A DNA stretch of 64,000 nt. Origin: Sipunculus nudus (taxonomy: Eukaryota; Annelida; Sipuncula; Golfingiida; Sipunculidae). The stretch covers positions 75,747,676 through 75,811,675 of the forward strand of contig CM049316.1 in the NCBI GenBank assembly GCA_026874595.1, in the 5' to 3' direction. A program made the translations under genes and the position numbers. Below, one piece after another: positions 62,039 to 64,000 of this stretch (position 1 is the first letter of the stretch; each line of letters opens with the position of its first letter). A model generated the notes under the pieces. It worked only from the letters and a program-made list of their open reading frames with translations. It searched no databases and had not been told where the DNA came from.

Positions 62039-62984
62039 GTGAAACATAATGTTTCGGAGAAACTATTCAATATGCCTCAGCAAGGACACACTTGGCTTAA
62101 TTCCTGCCCGTTCAAGACCAAAATTGTATATATCCGGCCACAAAGATGTTCCGTGACAAATGTGTAGTGAAACCATCGTGAGTTTTTATATAGATAACGA
62201 AAAAATGATAATGTAAACACACAAACATTTAAAACAGAGACTTTACAAATGCACGTTTTTAAAGAAAGCCTGAAACTGTTGATATTGTCATGAAAGAAAC
62301 TTTAGGTCTTACATATATCCTTGTGTTATAAGAAAGATTTAATAAGAGATTGTGTTCTCTTAACTTTGTTGAGGCCTTCTAAAATAGAAGACGGATTATT
62401 TAACACCGTGCTGTAGGATGTCCTGGCTTGTCCCGGATTAGATTTACAGCCATCATCAGACTGTCCTACTCTCCCAAGCAAGAGGAAATCTTGCGCTTCT
62501 AAAGAAGCAACTGATTTTCACGCTGCCAGCTTTGACCGTTTATTATATATTTAGACACCAGATGGCGGTTCGTTGTCCGTTGAAAAAAAAACGTGCGTAT
62601 GATGTGACAAGCTGCCAACCAGATGCCAATAAACCAACACTCGACAGGCATCCTGGCTTCGCCCATAGCTGCGCTTCAAGCGCCGCTTGATGAGAGTTTT
62701 CGGTCGAATTTTAATTGCTCCCTCTGTATTCTCGCATCATCGACCGATTCGATTATGATATTATGACTGTGTTAGCGTAGCAATGTGTCTGTTGTCTGCA
62801 GAACTGAAAACAGCCAGCGAGGTGTGCACGCAGCCTTTGTTGTTACGTTTCGTTTGAATTACAACTCACCGGCCGGGCATCCTGTGTGCCCAAGGCCCTA
62901 AGCAAACCACGTCTAGGGCAATTCTCTCCGAGCCTGTGGCCTGTTCAGACGGTTACCGGGGCGATAAGCTGTCACTCGAAAGAA

Positions 62985-63081
62985 ATGAACATGATTGGAT
63001 TCCGTGTATTCCTCGTTTGCTGTGTCTTCCGGCACAAGGTCTCATCAGATTGGGCAAAAATACAGTGCTCCCCTCTGGTGT
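62985..63081 (+). CDS. Possible first exon of a secreted protein (uncertain)
   Basis: An ATG at 62,985 starts MNMIGFRVFLVCCVFRHKVS, which resembles a signal peptide. The surrounding 62,820-63,070 is clearly GC-richer than the rest of the right end, as exons and 5' untranslated regions often are. A possible GT donor follows CACAAG at 63,039. If unspliced, the frame stops at 63,081-63,083 after 33 residues. No downstream exon was recognised in the window. Confidence 0.22.
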
Positions 63082-63880
63082 AGCTATTCAGGATACGAGG
63101 TTATAACAAACAGCGCTTACTATATAGGGAGTAGGCCCATAGTTATTGCGCTGTGTAAAGAGCGTACAGACTGTCCCTGTTCAGTTGTAAACAGCCAGAA
63201 AAACAATCACATTGCCTCCACTGTACGTTTCTTGAGACGTCTTATGAAAGAAGTAATTTTCCGAGATGACTGTATTAACAGCCCAAAACCTATGATGTAA
63301 CTTATACTACACCGAAATTTAATCACATAGAGATGTTCATCTCCACAGCCCACATTTTATCTTACCCATGAAGCAGTTCGTTCTTCATGTGTTTTTCACA
63401 CACGCCCACACACAATCGCCTTAAAAAATCTTTGCTGAATAAAATATTTATTTTGACTGCAGATAACAGTTTATTAAATGACAGGCCAATCAGGTTTATA
63501 CATAAAAAGAAGAAGTTAGAAGACCAGTTCTCCGAAAATTGACACCCCGAATCATACGACAAATGTGTAGACACACAAAACAGAACAGATCTTGTCTAAA
63601 CCCGTAAAAAAATCAAAAGAAAAATAAATAACATAAACAAAGAATTTCTTTCAACAGCATTCGTATATTAAAGCCTGAAAGACCCAGGGTTTGAAGGGGA
63701 AAGAGAATATAGTTCTGAAGGATAAAGGATTTAGAATTAAAACTGAAAGTAGGTACAGAACAGTCTTCGTTTTTGCGGCTTGCCTTGTGCGATACATTAA
63801 TCAGTTCTCGGCGCGCATGCCTAAGAAAAACATCCGTTTTTCTCTCAAGGACACTTAAACATTCTTGAACTCGAAATTCA

Positions 63881-64000
63881 ACTCGGACTTGGACTCGGAC
63901 TTGACTTCGAGGGGCTTGGACTCGGACTTGACCTCGAGGGGGTTGGACTCGGACTTGACCTCGAGGGGCTTGGACTCGGACTTGACTTCGAAGGGCTTGA
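63881..64000 (-). repeat. 27-bp in-frame tandem repeat running off the window
   Basis: The unit CTTGGACTCGGACTTGACCT plus CGAGGGG is repeated at least four times with few changes. On the minus strand it is open from the window edge to a stop at 63,857-63,855 and encodes a 9-residue repeat, KPLEVKSES. It may be a minisatellite or the C-terminus of a charged repeat protein whose other exons lie beyond the window. Confidence 0.6.

Noticed and set aside
62886-63300. A longer plus-strand gene covering 62,886-63,300
   Set aside because: The two overlapping open frames are in different frames and neither shows a domain; only the signal-peptide-like start at 62,985 was kept, at low confidence.

Overview
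The window looks like nuclear DNA of an animal, most probably a bivalve mollusc (inference). It is AT-rich and intron-rich, carries many long (AT)n and (GA)n tracts, and has a short interstitial TTAGGG-type telomeric array. It also carries tandem-core repeats with an ACGG microsatellite and a terminal hairpin, which recall the 'pearl' elements described from bivalves. Exons are small (40 to 324 bases) and are separated by kilobases of repeat-rich intron; nothing resembles bacterial gene organisation. LAYOUT: (1) Bases 1 to about 29,690 are a tandem segmental duplication. Copy A (about 1-15,400) and copy B (about 15,400-29,690) align along most of their length, and a third copy starts at about 29,690 but stops near 29,950. 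Each full copy carries one minus-strand four-exon gene for a 276-residue histamine N-methyltransferase-like (HNMT-like) protein, at 11,171-14,201 and 25,734-28,493. All splice sites and phases are shared, and the proteins are about 83% identical by eye. Large indels separate the copies: a 436-bp TA-flanked inverted-repeat element and a 3.5-kb block only in A; a 1.27-kb pogo/Tigger-like element, an extra hairpin element and an expanded pearl-like array only in B. Each copy therefore shows the other's empty site. (2) From 29,950 to 37,306 there is gene-poor sequence with repeat fragments, including a broken Cys-rich ORF (35,020-36,600) that has a second broken copy at 58,147-58,580. (3) From 37,307 to 50,146 on the plus strand there is a five-exon gene for a 266-residue secreted protein: signal peptide, PAN/apple-like Cys-rich region, Thr/Ser-rich linker and C-type lectin domain. 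All four introns are phase 1. Its introns hold a decayed retrotransposon endonuclease, a tRNA-derived SINE, tandem duplications and many AT tracts. (4) From 50,150 to 64,000 there are repeats: an interstitial telomeric array beside a decayed CR1/L2-like reverse transcriptase, four minisatellites, a second SINE copy, a possible LTR, a CTCF-like site, and at the far right a possible first exon and an in-frame 27-bp repeat running off the window. HOW THE GENES RELATE: the two methyltransferase paralogues arose by local tandem duplication and lack the residues that hold histamine in the human enzyme, so they probably act on another small molecule. The lectin gene is independent of them and looks like a secreted recognition protein whose sugar-binding residues have been lost. 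No coding gene is convincing between 50,150 and 62,900.
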